A stretch of 40,970 bases of DNA, taken from IMG/VR virus record IMGVR_UViG_3300032046_000074, positions 1 to 40,970 of that record; one strand, given 5' to 3'. Under the pieces are notes generated by a model. That model worked only from the letters and a program-made list of their open reading frames with translations, searched no databases and had not been told where the DNA came from. This stretch comes from a virus. The position numbers and the translations under genes are program-made. Positions 30,789 through 37,033 of the stretch are shown piece after piece; position 1 is the first letter of the stretch, and every line of letters begins with the position of its first letter.

Positions 30789-31709
30789 TTACTTTCGATA
30801 CCTCACGCTTGAGAAGCCTTCAGCCGCGACCGGTAACCCTTCAGCCCATGAAGGTAGCGCGACCATAAGGTCGCAAAAGGCGCGAATCGAGCCGCCGCCT
30901 TTTAGGTCGCGCTCAGCAATTAATTCATCGTGTACCGATAACACAATCGACCAGGGACCAGCGGCTTCAATTCTAAGCATAGCCTCAGCCATTAGATCGC
31001 GGGCGATCGCCTGGACGACGTTTTCGACGAGCCGACCGCCGTACGTCTTCGATTCGACCCACTGCCTTGAAAGCGGATCGACGCCGTAATGGTGTAAGAT
31101 CGGCGATTTCTCGCGGCTCGTCGCAAATTTAAATCCCCATTTTACCGTCGGTCCGTAGTACGCTAAGCGGCGTCCAGACGGTAGTTCGCAGAATAAGAAG
31201 TTATTCTTAACGTACCATTTTGTGCGGTTAACGGTATAAGTTTTCCCCGGGTTATCCACAGCCGCAATAGCAGCCCGCTCGATATTACTCCAAAGGATGG
31301 TTACCGGACGGTGAGCCTCGCGGTACGAAGCGATCGCCGCTTTGGCGAGCTCTTCGCTAACTTCTCTACCCTGCGCTAGACAAGTCGCGGCGAACTTCGG
31401 CGCTCCCATCGAATAGCCCGCTCCGAGAATCACCGATTTTCCGAGCCATCGTTTGGCTGAATCGACCGACGTAAGCGGGACGTTATAGATTTTCGCCGCT
31501 TGTTCAACGTATAGGTCGCGACCTTCGCGGAAAGCCCGTAGCCCGTCCTCGTGCTTAGCGACCCAGAATAGAACGCGGGCTTCGATCGCGGCGTAATCCG
31601 CACAATCAAGAACTTTTCCGGGGGGTGCTATGATTACGCTTCGAAGTAGATCCGAGAACACGGCCATAGGATCGCCGTAAAGGGCGCGTATCCATTCTAG
31701 TTTATTCAT
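30789..31709 (-). CDS. polA: DNA polymerase family A, polymerase half (split gene, C part)
   Basis: The 306-residue protein carries the palm and fingers: motif A DYAAIEAR (D38, E43), motif B R87...K91...Y99 in KRWLGKSVILGAGYSMG, and motif C VHDE (H260-E262). All catalytic residues for nucleotide transfer are present. It lacks the exonuclease and thumb, which are in the gene at 32167-33237. It begins NKLEWIRALYGDPMAVFSDLLR, which continues directly from the end of the other half. Its ATG overlaps the stop of the intervening HNH gene (ATGA). The two halves together (662 residues) have the length of an intact phage polymerase and would have to associate. Confidence 0.9.
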   Translation of the reverse strand: MNKLEWIRALYGDPMAVFSDLLRSVIIAPPGKVLDCADYAAIEARVLFWVAKHEDGLRAFREGRDLYVEQAAKIYNVPLTSVDSAKRWLGKSVILGAGYSMGAPKFAATCLAQGREVSEELAKAAIASYREAHRPVTILWSNIERAAIAAVDNPGKTYTVNRTKWYVKNNFLFCELPSGRRLAYYGPTVKWGFKFATSREKSPILHHYGVDPLSRQWVESKTYGGRLVENVVQAIARDLMAEAMLRIEAAGPWSIVLSVHDELIAERDLKGGGSIRAFCDLMVALPSWAEGLPVAAEGFSSVRYRK

Positions 31710-32170
31710 TTCTTCGGCACCTTCTTAGCGGCGTAATACTTTCGCGAACGCGCCCGGATTTTCTCGCGGTTTCTTGCGCTACTCTCATTCGCCCTTAAGC
31801 GTTTACAGATTACGCATACCCTAGCGCCTCGCGATATACGAGTATTCTCGGGCGTTAACTCATGCCCGTAGCTACAGGTACCGCGCCTCGCGTAATTACC
31901 AGCTACGCCAAAGCCGCGGAGGACATTTACTTTATGCGGTACAGGCTCTAAATGCTCTGGGTTAACGCAGTTTCGAATACGGCATAAATGGTCTATTGTA
32001 AATCCTTCGGGTATTTTACCGATACATATTTCGTAAGATACACGGTGAGCTTTACAGTTCGAATTGATCCAGCGTAGGTTTCCGTAGCCATCCGAGTTTA
32101 TACTACCTGTCCATACCCAGCGGGTACTCGTTTTCTCTACGTAGGACCAAAACTTCTTGGTAGTTCTCAT
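31706..32170 (-). CDS. HNH homing endonuclease splitting the DNA polymerase
   Basis: The 154-residue protein has the HNH_3 core TIDHLCRIRNCVNPEHLEPV, followed by a Cys-rich zinc segment (GTCSYGHEL...CVICKRLRA) and a basic tail (ARNREKIRARSRKYY). It is coupled by ATGA overlaps to both polymerase halves, so the inserted unit consists of the ORF alone, without intron or intein sequence. It is clearly paralogous to the HNH gene at 33227 on the other side of the exonuclease half. Confidence 0.88.
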   Translation of the reverse strand: MRTTKKFWSYVEKTSTRWVWTGSINSDGYGNLRWINSNCKAHRVSYEICIGKIPEGFTIDHLCRIRNCVNPEHLEPVPHKVNVLRGFGVAGNYARRGTCSYGHELTPENTRISRGARVCVICKRLRANESSARNREKIRARSRKYYAAKKVPKK

Positions 32171-33237
32171 TCGCCGCCTTCTGATAACACTTCGAGTATA
32201 TAATCAATATCTTCCTGCTTTAGCTTTGGGCGTTTTAAATTCTGCGGCTGCACACCAAGGCCGCCCCAACGACCCGTCGACGCAGCATGGTACAGCAGAA
32301 TATCGCGGACGCGGGAATCGTGACGTGAGCGCCGCTCAAACGCCTGGTACTTCGCGGTTGAGGTTTTCGATATCGCTTGCCGATATTCGAGCATTTGCCT
32401 AGCGGGACCGGGCGGGACCAGGTCGCCCGCGAGCGCGTCCTCGACAGTCTTCTTGCGAAGGTCGGGCAGGTAGACGCCTTCGCTTTCGATAAACCCTAGG
32501 ACGCCGTCGCGCTGCGTCGCCGACGTTAACGCTCCGAAAGTTAGTTCTTGCGTTTTAAAATTAATTGCTGTCGTTTCTTCGTCGATTAACCTTAGCGCCG
32601 TATTGATTAACGGGCGGTCGACCGCAAAACCGCGTAGGTTTATTTTCTGGTCTAACTCCCAGACGCGCCGCTCGCTTGGTGTTAATAGTGGGACGTTCAT
32701 AAATAGCTCGACGGTCGTATCAACGTCTTGCTTACAGTACTCGACTAGCCGCGCTAACTCGCCCGGGTCGTCGTGACGGGTTTTAGGATTATTTTTGGAC
32801 GGCTTTCTAGGTTTACACCATTTTAGAATTAGACGCCGCCCGTCCATATCTTTCTGTACCGCTAGCTTTAACGCTTTCGCCGCGCCTTCAAGGTTACGCG
32901 GTAGGGCTAACGCCGCAGCGAGCGACGCCGTGCAAAGCCAACGCTCAGGCGGTATCGTTACGCCGAGTACGCCGCTAGTTATTACATTCTCAAAATAAGC
33001 GTTATGGGCGACGACGATATCAGCCAGCCGCATTGCGTTTGCTAATTGGTGTATTTGACTAGGTAGACAGCTTTGCGTTTTAGCCGTCCGCAGCGTTTCG
33101 CGTGTACCGATCCGCCAAGCCGCGCAAATGATTTCGGTCGACGGATGTATCGAATACTCGTACGCGCCGCAGCGTTTTAGGTCTACTTCAGAGTAAGTTT
33201 CGTAATCAATAATCATGTACACTTGGCTATCGGCCAT
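32167..33237 (-). CDS. polA: DNA polymerase family A, exonuclease half (split gene, N part)
   Basis: The 356-residue protein has the three 3'-5' exonuclease motifs: D11-x-E13 in IIDYETYSEVDL, N79...E83 in VVAHNAYFEN, and Y167...D171 in EYCKQDVDTT. After the exonuclease comes a thumb-like region ending in STGRWGGLGVQPQNLKRP, a segment that in intact enzymes stands shortly before motif A. The protein stops at SEGGE, where the polymerase half resumes. It overlaps the HNH genes at both ends (11 nt and ATGA). It alone could only proofread or degrade DNA. Confidence 0.9.
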   Translation of the reverse strand: MADSQVYMIIDYETYSEVDLKRCGAYEYSIHPSTEIICAAWRIGTRETLRTAKTQSCLPSQIHQLANAMRLADIVVAHNAYFENVITSGVLGVTIPPERWLCTASLAAALALPRNLEGAAKALKLAVQKDMDGRRLILKWCKPRKPSKNNPKTRHDDPGELARLVEYCKQDVDTTVELFMNVPLLTPSERRVWELDQKINLRGFAVDRPLINTALRLIDEETTAINFKTQELTFGALTSATQRDGVLGFIESEGVYLPDLRKKTVEDALAGDLVPPGPARQMLEYRQAISKTSTAKYQAFERRSRHDSRVRDILLYHAASTGRWGGLGVQPQNLKRPKLKQEDIDYILEVLSEGGE

Positions 33238-33697
33238 AGTAAGCCCGTAGATATTCGCGTTGACAGGTACGACAAACTCTCTGCGATTTATTATTCTTAC
33301 GCTTAAGAATTTTTAAATTATCGCCGCTAAACTCGTGTCCGCGAATACAGTGAGTCTTACGCGAATGGACCGCGCTAGGGCTCTCGCCTCGTAAAACATT
33401 TTCTTTATGGGTTACCGGTTCTAGGTGGTCCGGGTTAACACAGTCGCGCGTCTTACATAAGTGGTCTAACTCTAAACCTTCGACAATTTGCCCGCGTAGT
33501 AGCGTGTACGCGAGTACGTGTGCCGTTAACGCTTTACCGTACCAGCTAACTGTTCCGTACCCGGTATTATTTTTACTACGCTGCCAAAGCCAACAGGTTT
33601 TAGTCTTCTTAACGCCGAGCCAAAACCATTCGCTCTCGGGTATATCCGAAGACCTAAAACGCTTCTTAAGTTGTTCGGGCTTTAACCTCTCGCTCAC
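33227..33697 (-). CDS. HNH endonuclease upstream of the polymerase exonuclease half
   Basis: The 156-residue protein (GTG start, overlapping the previous stop) has GTVSWYGKALTAHVLAYTL, then the HNH_3 core LELDHLCKTRDCVNPDHLEPV and a zinc segment (HCIRGHEF...CRTCQREY). It shares the core and the following HKxNVLRG with the HNH protein at 31706. Its last 11 nt overlap the polymerase start. It may be the source or the copy of the insertion that split the polymerase. Confidence 0.86.
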   Translation of the reverse strand: MSERLKPEQLKKRFRSSDIPESEWFWLGVKKTKTCWLWQRSKNNTGYGTVSWYGKALTAHVLAYTLLRGQIVEGLELDHLCKTRDCVNPDHLEPVTHKENVLRGESPSAVHSRKTHCIRGHEFSGDNLKILKRKNNKSQRVCRTCQREYLRAYYGR

Positions 33698-33867
33698 TCT
33701 TCACACTCGTCAGAGATATAATTGTCCCGGCAATACTGGTTACCATTGCCGTCTTGCTTACAAGCTTCATAGGCTTCGTTTTGACGTGTGCAACTTACCT
33801 GCTGTTTGATGGCCTTGAACGCACCAACCGATACCATGATCGCCACTAGAATATAAAATCCGATCAT
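33694..33867 (-). CDS. Small membrane-anchored Cys-containing protein
   Basis: From ATG 33867 the protein has 57 residues: a membrane segment (IGFYILVAIMVSVGAFKAI) and a polar tail with four cysteines (SCTRQNEAYEACKQDG, YCRDNYISDECEE) that could form disulfides in the periplasm. It overlaps the preceding 25-residue ORF (ATGA) and the following HNH gene (GTGA). The function is unknown. Confidence 0.5.
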   Translation of the reverse strand: MIGFYILVAIMVSVGAFKAIKQQVSCTRQNEAYEACKQDGNGNQYCRDNYISDECEE

Positions 33868-33941
33868 TTCCCCACCGCCATAAATCCAACGATGGAAAGC
33901 CCGAGGAAGGCTAGGTATAGGGCGGCTTGGTAGTCGGTCAT
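33864..33941 (-). CDS. 25-residue hydrophobic peptide
   Basis: ATG at 33941 to TGA at 33864-33866 encodes a very small protein with one membrane segment (AALYLAFLGLSIVGFMAVG). It overlaps both the upstream endonuclease frame (ATGA at 33938-33941) and the next gene (ATGA at 33864-33867), which supports translation by coupling. Tiny membrane peptides in phages often affect the host envelope; here that is only a possibility. Confidence 0.4.
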   Translation of the reverse strand: MTDYQAALYLAFLGLSIVGFMAVGK

Positions 33942-34324
33942 TTGGGTTCACCATACCAAAAGAATGAAGGCCGATAGTTTTTAAAAACAAACAGGTGCCG
34001 CATTATCTTTACGTCATCTTCTGTGAGCCGGGCGCTACGCCTATTGCGGCATTGCTCTTTTGCTGTTGACCAGCGGCAGTTCTCGGGTGATTAGTTCCCG
34101 TCATTGTCAATGCGATCTAGCGATAAACCTTCGACATAGCCGCTGCCTAACGCCCAAGACTTAAATGCAGGATATGTTTCCCAATCGGCGCATATCCCAA
34201 TGCCCCTACCGCCGTAATCTTTATAAGCCTTGTTCTTAACGCTCAAGCACCGCATCCTCATACCGTTCCATACGTAATATAGCTTTTCGGTATTGCCATG
34301 CTTGGCTCCGCCGTGCCTGATCAC
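33938..34324 (-). pseudogene. Mobile endonuclease with an in-frame stop (DRIDNDGN family)
   Basis: The frame starts at GTG 34324 and encodes LYYVWNGMRMRCLS, YGGRGIGICADW and SLDRIDNDGN, then a TAA at 34091-34093 where relatives have a tyrosine. Beyond it the same frame continues with SPENCRWSTAKEQCRNRRSA and a helical end (LTEDDVKIMRHL) to the TGA at 33938-33940, which overlaps the next ATG. One base change (TAA to TAT or TAC) would restore a protein of 128 residues. The N-terminal fragment (77 residues) lacks the NCRW part and is probably inactive. Confidence 0.78.
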
Positions 34325-34725
34325 TTGAGCGCCTCCAACTTAGCTATGGCTTCAGATAAATTCCCAAACCTACCGGGATGCAGTAACGCTAATTGTTGCG
34401 CAGCCTCAATTACGTCTAGCATCGCATCAACCCACCGGCAGTTATTGGGACAATAACCTTTGTTATTGTCGATTCTGTCGAGATACAATCCCTCGCGAAA
34501 ACCGCTTTGAGCAGCCCATTTAGCAAAGGCAGAATATGAGTTGAGCCATTCCTTGCAGATGCCTATCCCCCGCCCCCCATATAAATGGTATCCCTTATGA
34601 TTAGCATTGAGGCACCTCGCTTTCATAGATCTATAGCAAGTGTAGGTTAACGGCCTGACTCTAATCCCATTGACGTGTTTAGATGTTTGGTATTCGCCAC
34701 TAGCTTTCTTAAACCAACGGATCAC
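34321..34725 (-). CDS. Mobile endonuclease-like protein with unrelated C-terminus
   Basis: The 134-residue protein has TCYRSMKARCLN, YGGRGIGICKEW and YLDRIDNNKGYCPNNCRWVDA, as in its neighbour at 33938 and the gene at 5033. After NCRW, however, it lacks the usual T-x-x-E-Q-x-x-N segment and has MLDVIEAAQQLALLHPGRFG and a helical end (LSEAIAKLEALK) instead. It may have captured the 3' end of another gene. It is joined to both neighbours by GTGA overlaps. Confidence 0.65.
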   Translation of the reverse strand: MIRWFKKASGEYQTSKHVNGIRVRPLTYTCYRSMKARCLNANHKGYHLYGGRGIGICKEWLNSYSAFAKWAAQSGFREGLYLDRIDNNKGYCPNNCRWVDAMLDVIEAAQQLALLHPGRFGNLSEAIAKLEALK

Positions 34726-34928
34726 TTGTCCACCTCTTTCCTCGGACCAAACAGCTTATCAAGCCCTTGGATTACGCAGCGCGGGCATACATCACGTTTT
34801 TGCTCGGGGCCGACCATAATATCTGCTGTGTATTCTAATCGAAGAGCTGTGTAAGTAGATGGTTGCGTCAGGCCAAATGGGAGGTTATCCTCATACCCAC
34901 CACAATAGCTGCATTCAAACTTAGTCAT
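34722..34928 (-). CDS. Small zinc-ribbon protein
   Basis: From ATG 34928 the protein has 68 residues with two Cys pairs: FECSYCGG near the start and DVCPRCVIQGL near the end, spaced for one zinc site. The pattern occurs in small phage DNA- or RNA-binding proteins. The ATG overlaps the stop of the preceding ORF (TAATG), and its stop the next GTG. Confidence 0.55.
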   Translation of the reverse strand: MTKFECSYCGGYEDNLPFGLTQPSTYTALRLEYTADIMVGPEQKRDVCPRCVIQGLDKLFGPRKEVDK

Positions 34929-35035
34929 TACCCACCACACAAACTAAGGTGAAACGCTAGCCGCATCGCGGCACTGGCTAGGATAAGACCGACGCCAAAA
35001 CAAAAACCGTTGACGATCGTAATTGCAAAGTTCAT
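34928..35035 (-). CDS. 35-residue hydrophobic protein
   Basis: ATG at 35035 to TAA at 34928-34930 encodes a small protein with one membrane segment (VNGFCFGVGLILASAAM). It fits exactly between the methyltransferase gene (stop 35037) and the zinc-ribbon gene (TAATG overlap). Its tight spacing on both sides supports it being a gene. Confidence 0.42.
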   Translation of the reverse strand: MNFAITIVNGFCFGVGLILASAAMRLAFHLSLCGG

Positions 35036-35036
35036 T

Positions 35037-35711
35037 TTAGTAAGCCCTAGAGAAATAGTTACGGTGAATAAAAAATAGGTTTTCGCCCATACGACAATAC
35101 AAATGAAATTCCTTTTCGCGCAGCATAGCCGCCATGCTATTAGTTTCCGTCCGGCGTGTTTCGACGACGATTACAATCGGCTTGCTTTTACTGAAGTCGG
35201 CGGCGGCTAGTACCGCGTAGTCGTAGCCTTCAATATCCATTGTTAATAGCTCAGGGAATACTCCCGCGCAATGCTGCTCGACGATTTGGTTCAGCGTAAC
35301 AATCGGTAGCTTAATAATGCTTCGTACCTGCATAACGCCTTCAAGCGTCTTTACCTCGTCGGCGCTAAAGGTATTGCGACCCGACGTATCGCTGTACATA
35401 TAGAATTCGGCGACGCCTGGACTAACGCCGACGCCGACGCCAACGTTGGTGTTAATATCGCCGGGTCGTAGCTCGTTAAACCGCTTAATCAAGTTTGGAT
35501 TCGCTTCGACGTTAACGCCGCGCGAGCCGCGATCATAGAGCAGCTTGGTATTACTGATAGCTTCGGGATCATGAGCACCAATATCTAAGTAGCTCGGGCG
35601 GTCAATGCCTAAGAGCTTAAAGATATTTAAGATCATATAATCATCTCCATGCTGACTATACGAAATATGCCCGAACGCCTGATCTTTATGCCCGCTGTAA
35701 TACGTACTCAT
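35037..35711 (-). CDS. FkbM-family methyltransferase
   Basis: From ATG 35711 the protein has 224 residues. The SAM-binding motif is SYLDIGAHDPEAISNT, followed by GVNVEANPNLIKRF and, later, LLTMDIEGYDYAVLAA, the FkbM signature. These enzymes usually O-methylate sugars or small molecules. Possible targets are host surface glycans or a phage product; with the GT9-like gene at 24972 it hints at surface glycan change. It has a tandem Val-Gly run (NVGVGVGVSPG) from a short DNA repeat. ATGA joins it to the HNH gene upstream. Confidence 0.82.
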   Translation of the reverse strand: MSTYYSGHKDQAFGHISYSQHGDDYMILNIFKLLGIDRPSYLDIGAHDPEAISNTKLLYDRGSRGVNVEANPNLIKRFNELRPGDINTNVGVGVGVSPGVAEFYMYSDTSGRNTFSADEVKTLEGVMQVRSIIKLPIVTLNQIVEQHCAGVFPELLTMDIEGYDYAVLAAADFSKSKPIVIVVETRRTETNSMAAMLREKEFHLYCRMGENLFFIHRNYFSRAY

Positions 35712-36181
35712 TTCCAATTAACCCCTCTCGCGATCCGGCTACACTGAACCGGACTAATATTAAATTGTTTCGCGGTCTCGGCCATACCCCACCATCGGTG
35801 GGTTCGATTAAGGTATCGATTCCGGATTTCGTTAGCTACGTCTTCTGAGACTTTAGCGCGAGGATTTTTAGAGCGTTTATGCGCGTGATTATTACCTACG
35901 TCCATAGCCATATTCTCGCTACGGCTTCCCCAGCGTAAGTTCGAAGGCGCGTTATTTTGCGGGTTATCGTCTAAATGCATACATTCAGGTTTATTCGAAG
36001 GCGGAAGCCCGTGGAACGCGAAAGCTACTAGCCTCGATACGAGTCGCATTTTACCACCTATACGTAGACCGAGATAATTTCGAACTCGTTTATAGGGCTT
36101 ACGTACGACGCCGTTAACTCGGATACGGCCTAGACTAGACGCTTCGCAATTAAATCCGGGTACGGGCTTCCAGACTTCCAT
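35708..36181 (-). CDS. NUMOD4-HNH endonuclease with helix-turn-helix
   Basis: From ATG 36181 (AAGGGGGAT 8 nt upstream) the protein has 157 residues. It starts with NUMOD4 (EVWKPVPGFNCEASSLGRIR), has an HNH core (LVAFAFHGLPPSNKPECMHL, then DDNPQNNAPSNLRWGS), and ends with a DNA-binding helix-turn-helix (VANEIRNRYLN..., TAKQFNISPVQCSRIARG). This is the standard layout of phage free-standing homing endonucleases. TAATG and ATGA overlaps tie it to both neighbours. Confidence 0.87.
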   Translation of the reverse strand: MEVWKPVPGFNCEASSLGRIRVNGVVRKPYKRVRNYLGLRIGGKMRLVSRLVAFAFHGLPPSNKPECMHLDDNPQNNAPSNLRWGSRSENMAMDVGNNHAHKRSKNPRAKVSEDVANEIRNRYLNRTHRWWGMAETAKQFNISPVQCSRIARGVNWK

Positions 36182-36315
36182 TATTTTATCCCCCTTACTA
36201 AACGCTCGCAAATCGGGCAGACCATGAATACATTACGCCCGCGATCTTTTACCGGAATCTGGTGAAAGCCAAGCCCGCAGAAGAATTTTCTAACGCAGTA
36301 AATAATGTACTTCAT
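36181..36315 (-). CDS. 44-residue protein with its start codon in an inverted repeat
   Basis: ATG at 36315 has AAAGGG 6 nt upstream. The product (KYIIYCVRKFFCGLGFHQIP, then VFMVCPICERLVRG) has a CPIC knuckle and may bind zinc. The start codon lies in the 5' arm of a long inverted repeat whose other arm is inside the gene. Its stop overlaps the NUMOD4-HNH start (TAATG). Confidence 0.5.
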   Translation of the reverse strand: MKYIIYCVRKFFCGLGFHQIPVKDRGRNVFMVCPICERLVRGIK

Positions 36316-36324
36316 GGTCTGCCC
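36215..36324 (-). repeat. Inverted repeat sequestering a start codon
   Basis: GGGCAGACCATGAA at 36215-36228 on the plus strand is perfectly repeated in inverted form at 36311-36324 (14 bp). With a one-base bulge the pairing extends to about 20 bp (36215-36234 with 36304-36324). In the minus-strand RNA the outer arm contains part of the ribosome-binding site and the ATG of the 44-residue gene; the loop is about 70-80 nt. Confidence 0.7.
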
Positions 36325-36336
36325 TTTCTAACTTAA

Positions 36337-36987
36337 TCAAAAATCGTATTCGTCGCCCGCGCTAGAATCCTTCGCGTCGTCGTAGCTAGAAGCGTCTTCG
36401 CTAGTGTCTTCGACCGCGTCGAATACACTTGCGGCGTCGCGGCGTCCGCTGAATGCTTCGCCGTCGCGGGTCTTCTGAATATTCTGCAACGAAAAGCTAA
36501 CGCCTTTGTTACCGGCTTTGTCGTAAGCGAAAGCGATAACTTCAGCGCGAGCGTAACAGCCAGCATAGAAATCCTTAGGGTTTAGAATCGGCTGGTTTGA
36601 CGGTCCTACCAGACCAGGCTGAAGCTTAGAACTAGTACTGACAAATATAGTACCTTCATAACCTTGCTTGTCTGCTTTTTCGTCGCCGTCGCGAAACGGC
36701 ATACGAAGGTTTTTAGGCCATTTCTCACGCGGACCCCATTTTTCTTCGGCTGCATTTTTAACCGCCTGTTTTAGTGAATTACGTTGTTTGTTTGCTGGTG
36801 TACCTAAATCCGTTTTCTTGTCGAAGAGCATAACCAAACTATACTTTGGCTCTTGACCTTCAAACGCCTTCGGCTCAAAAATCGCTGGAAAGCTAACTCT
36901 AAATTCATGCGTGACGCATTTAACGCTTTCGATTTTACTGTTACCTTTTGACGCGGACGCGCCCGCTTTTGCCTGGACTACTGCCAT
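36337..36987 (-). CDS. Single-stranded DNA-binding protein (DUF2815)
   Basis: From ATG 36987 (AAGGGGAA upstream) the protein has 216 residues. It has VKCVTHEFRVSFPAIFEPKA, PKYSLVMLFDKKTD, MPFRDGDEKADKQGY and FYAGCYARAEVIAFAYD, NKGVSFSLQNIQKTRDGEAF (in part): the DUF2815 OB-fold pattern, related to T7 gp2.5-type proteins. The acidic tail ends DEYDF, as in SSBs that contact polymerase through a C-terminal aromatic residue. It protects ssDNA during replication and stands next to the DUF2800 nuclease, as in many phages. Confidence 0.87.
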   Translation of the reverse strand: MAVVQAKAGASASKGNSKIESVKCVTHEFRVSFPAIFEPKAFEGQEPKYSLVMLFDKKTDLGTPANKQRNSLKQAVKNAAEEKWGPREKWPKNLRMPFRDGDEKADKQGYEGTIFVSTSSKLQPGLVGPSNQPILNPKDFYAGCYARAEVIAFAYDKAGNKGVSFSLQNIQKTRDGEAFSGRRDAASVFDAVEDTSEDASSYDDAKDSSAGDEYDF

Positions 36988-37033
36988 ACTCAATTCCCCT
37001 TAATTAATGTTTCGAGACTATTCTCGTTAGGAC

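Noticed and set aside
31706-32170. Group I intron or intein inside the DNA polymerase
   Set aside because: The insert consists only of the HNH ORF with ATGA overlaps to both halves. There is no extra sequence for a ribozyme core and no frame fusion for an intein.
37013-37026. CGAGA/TCTCG hairpin between DUF2800 and DUF2815 genes
   Set aside because: Only 5 bp and no T tract; too weak to call.
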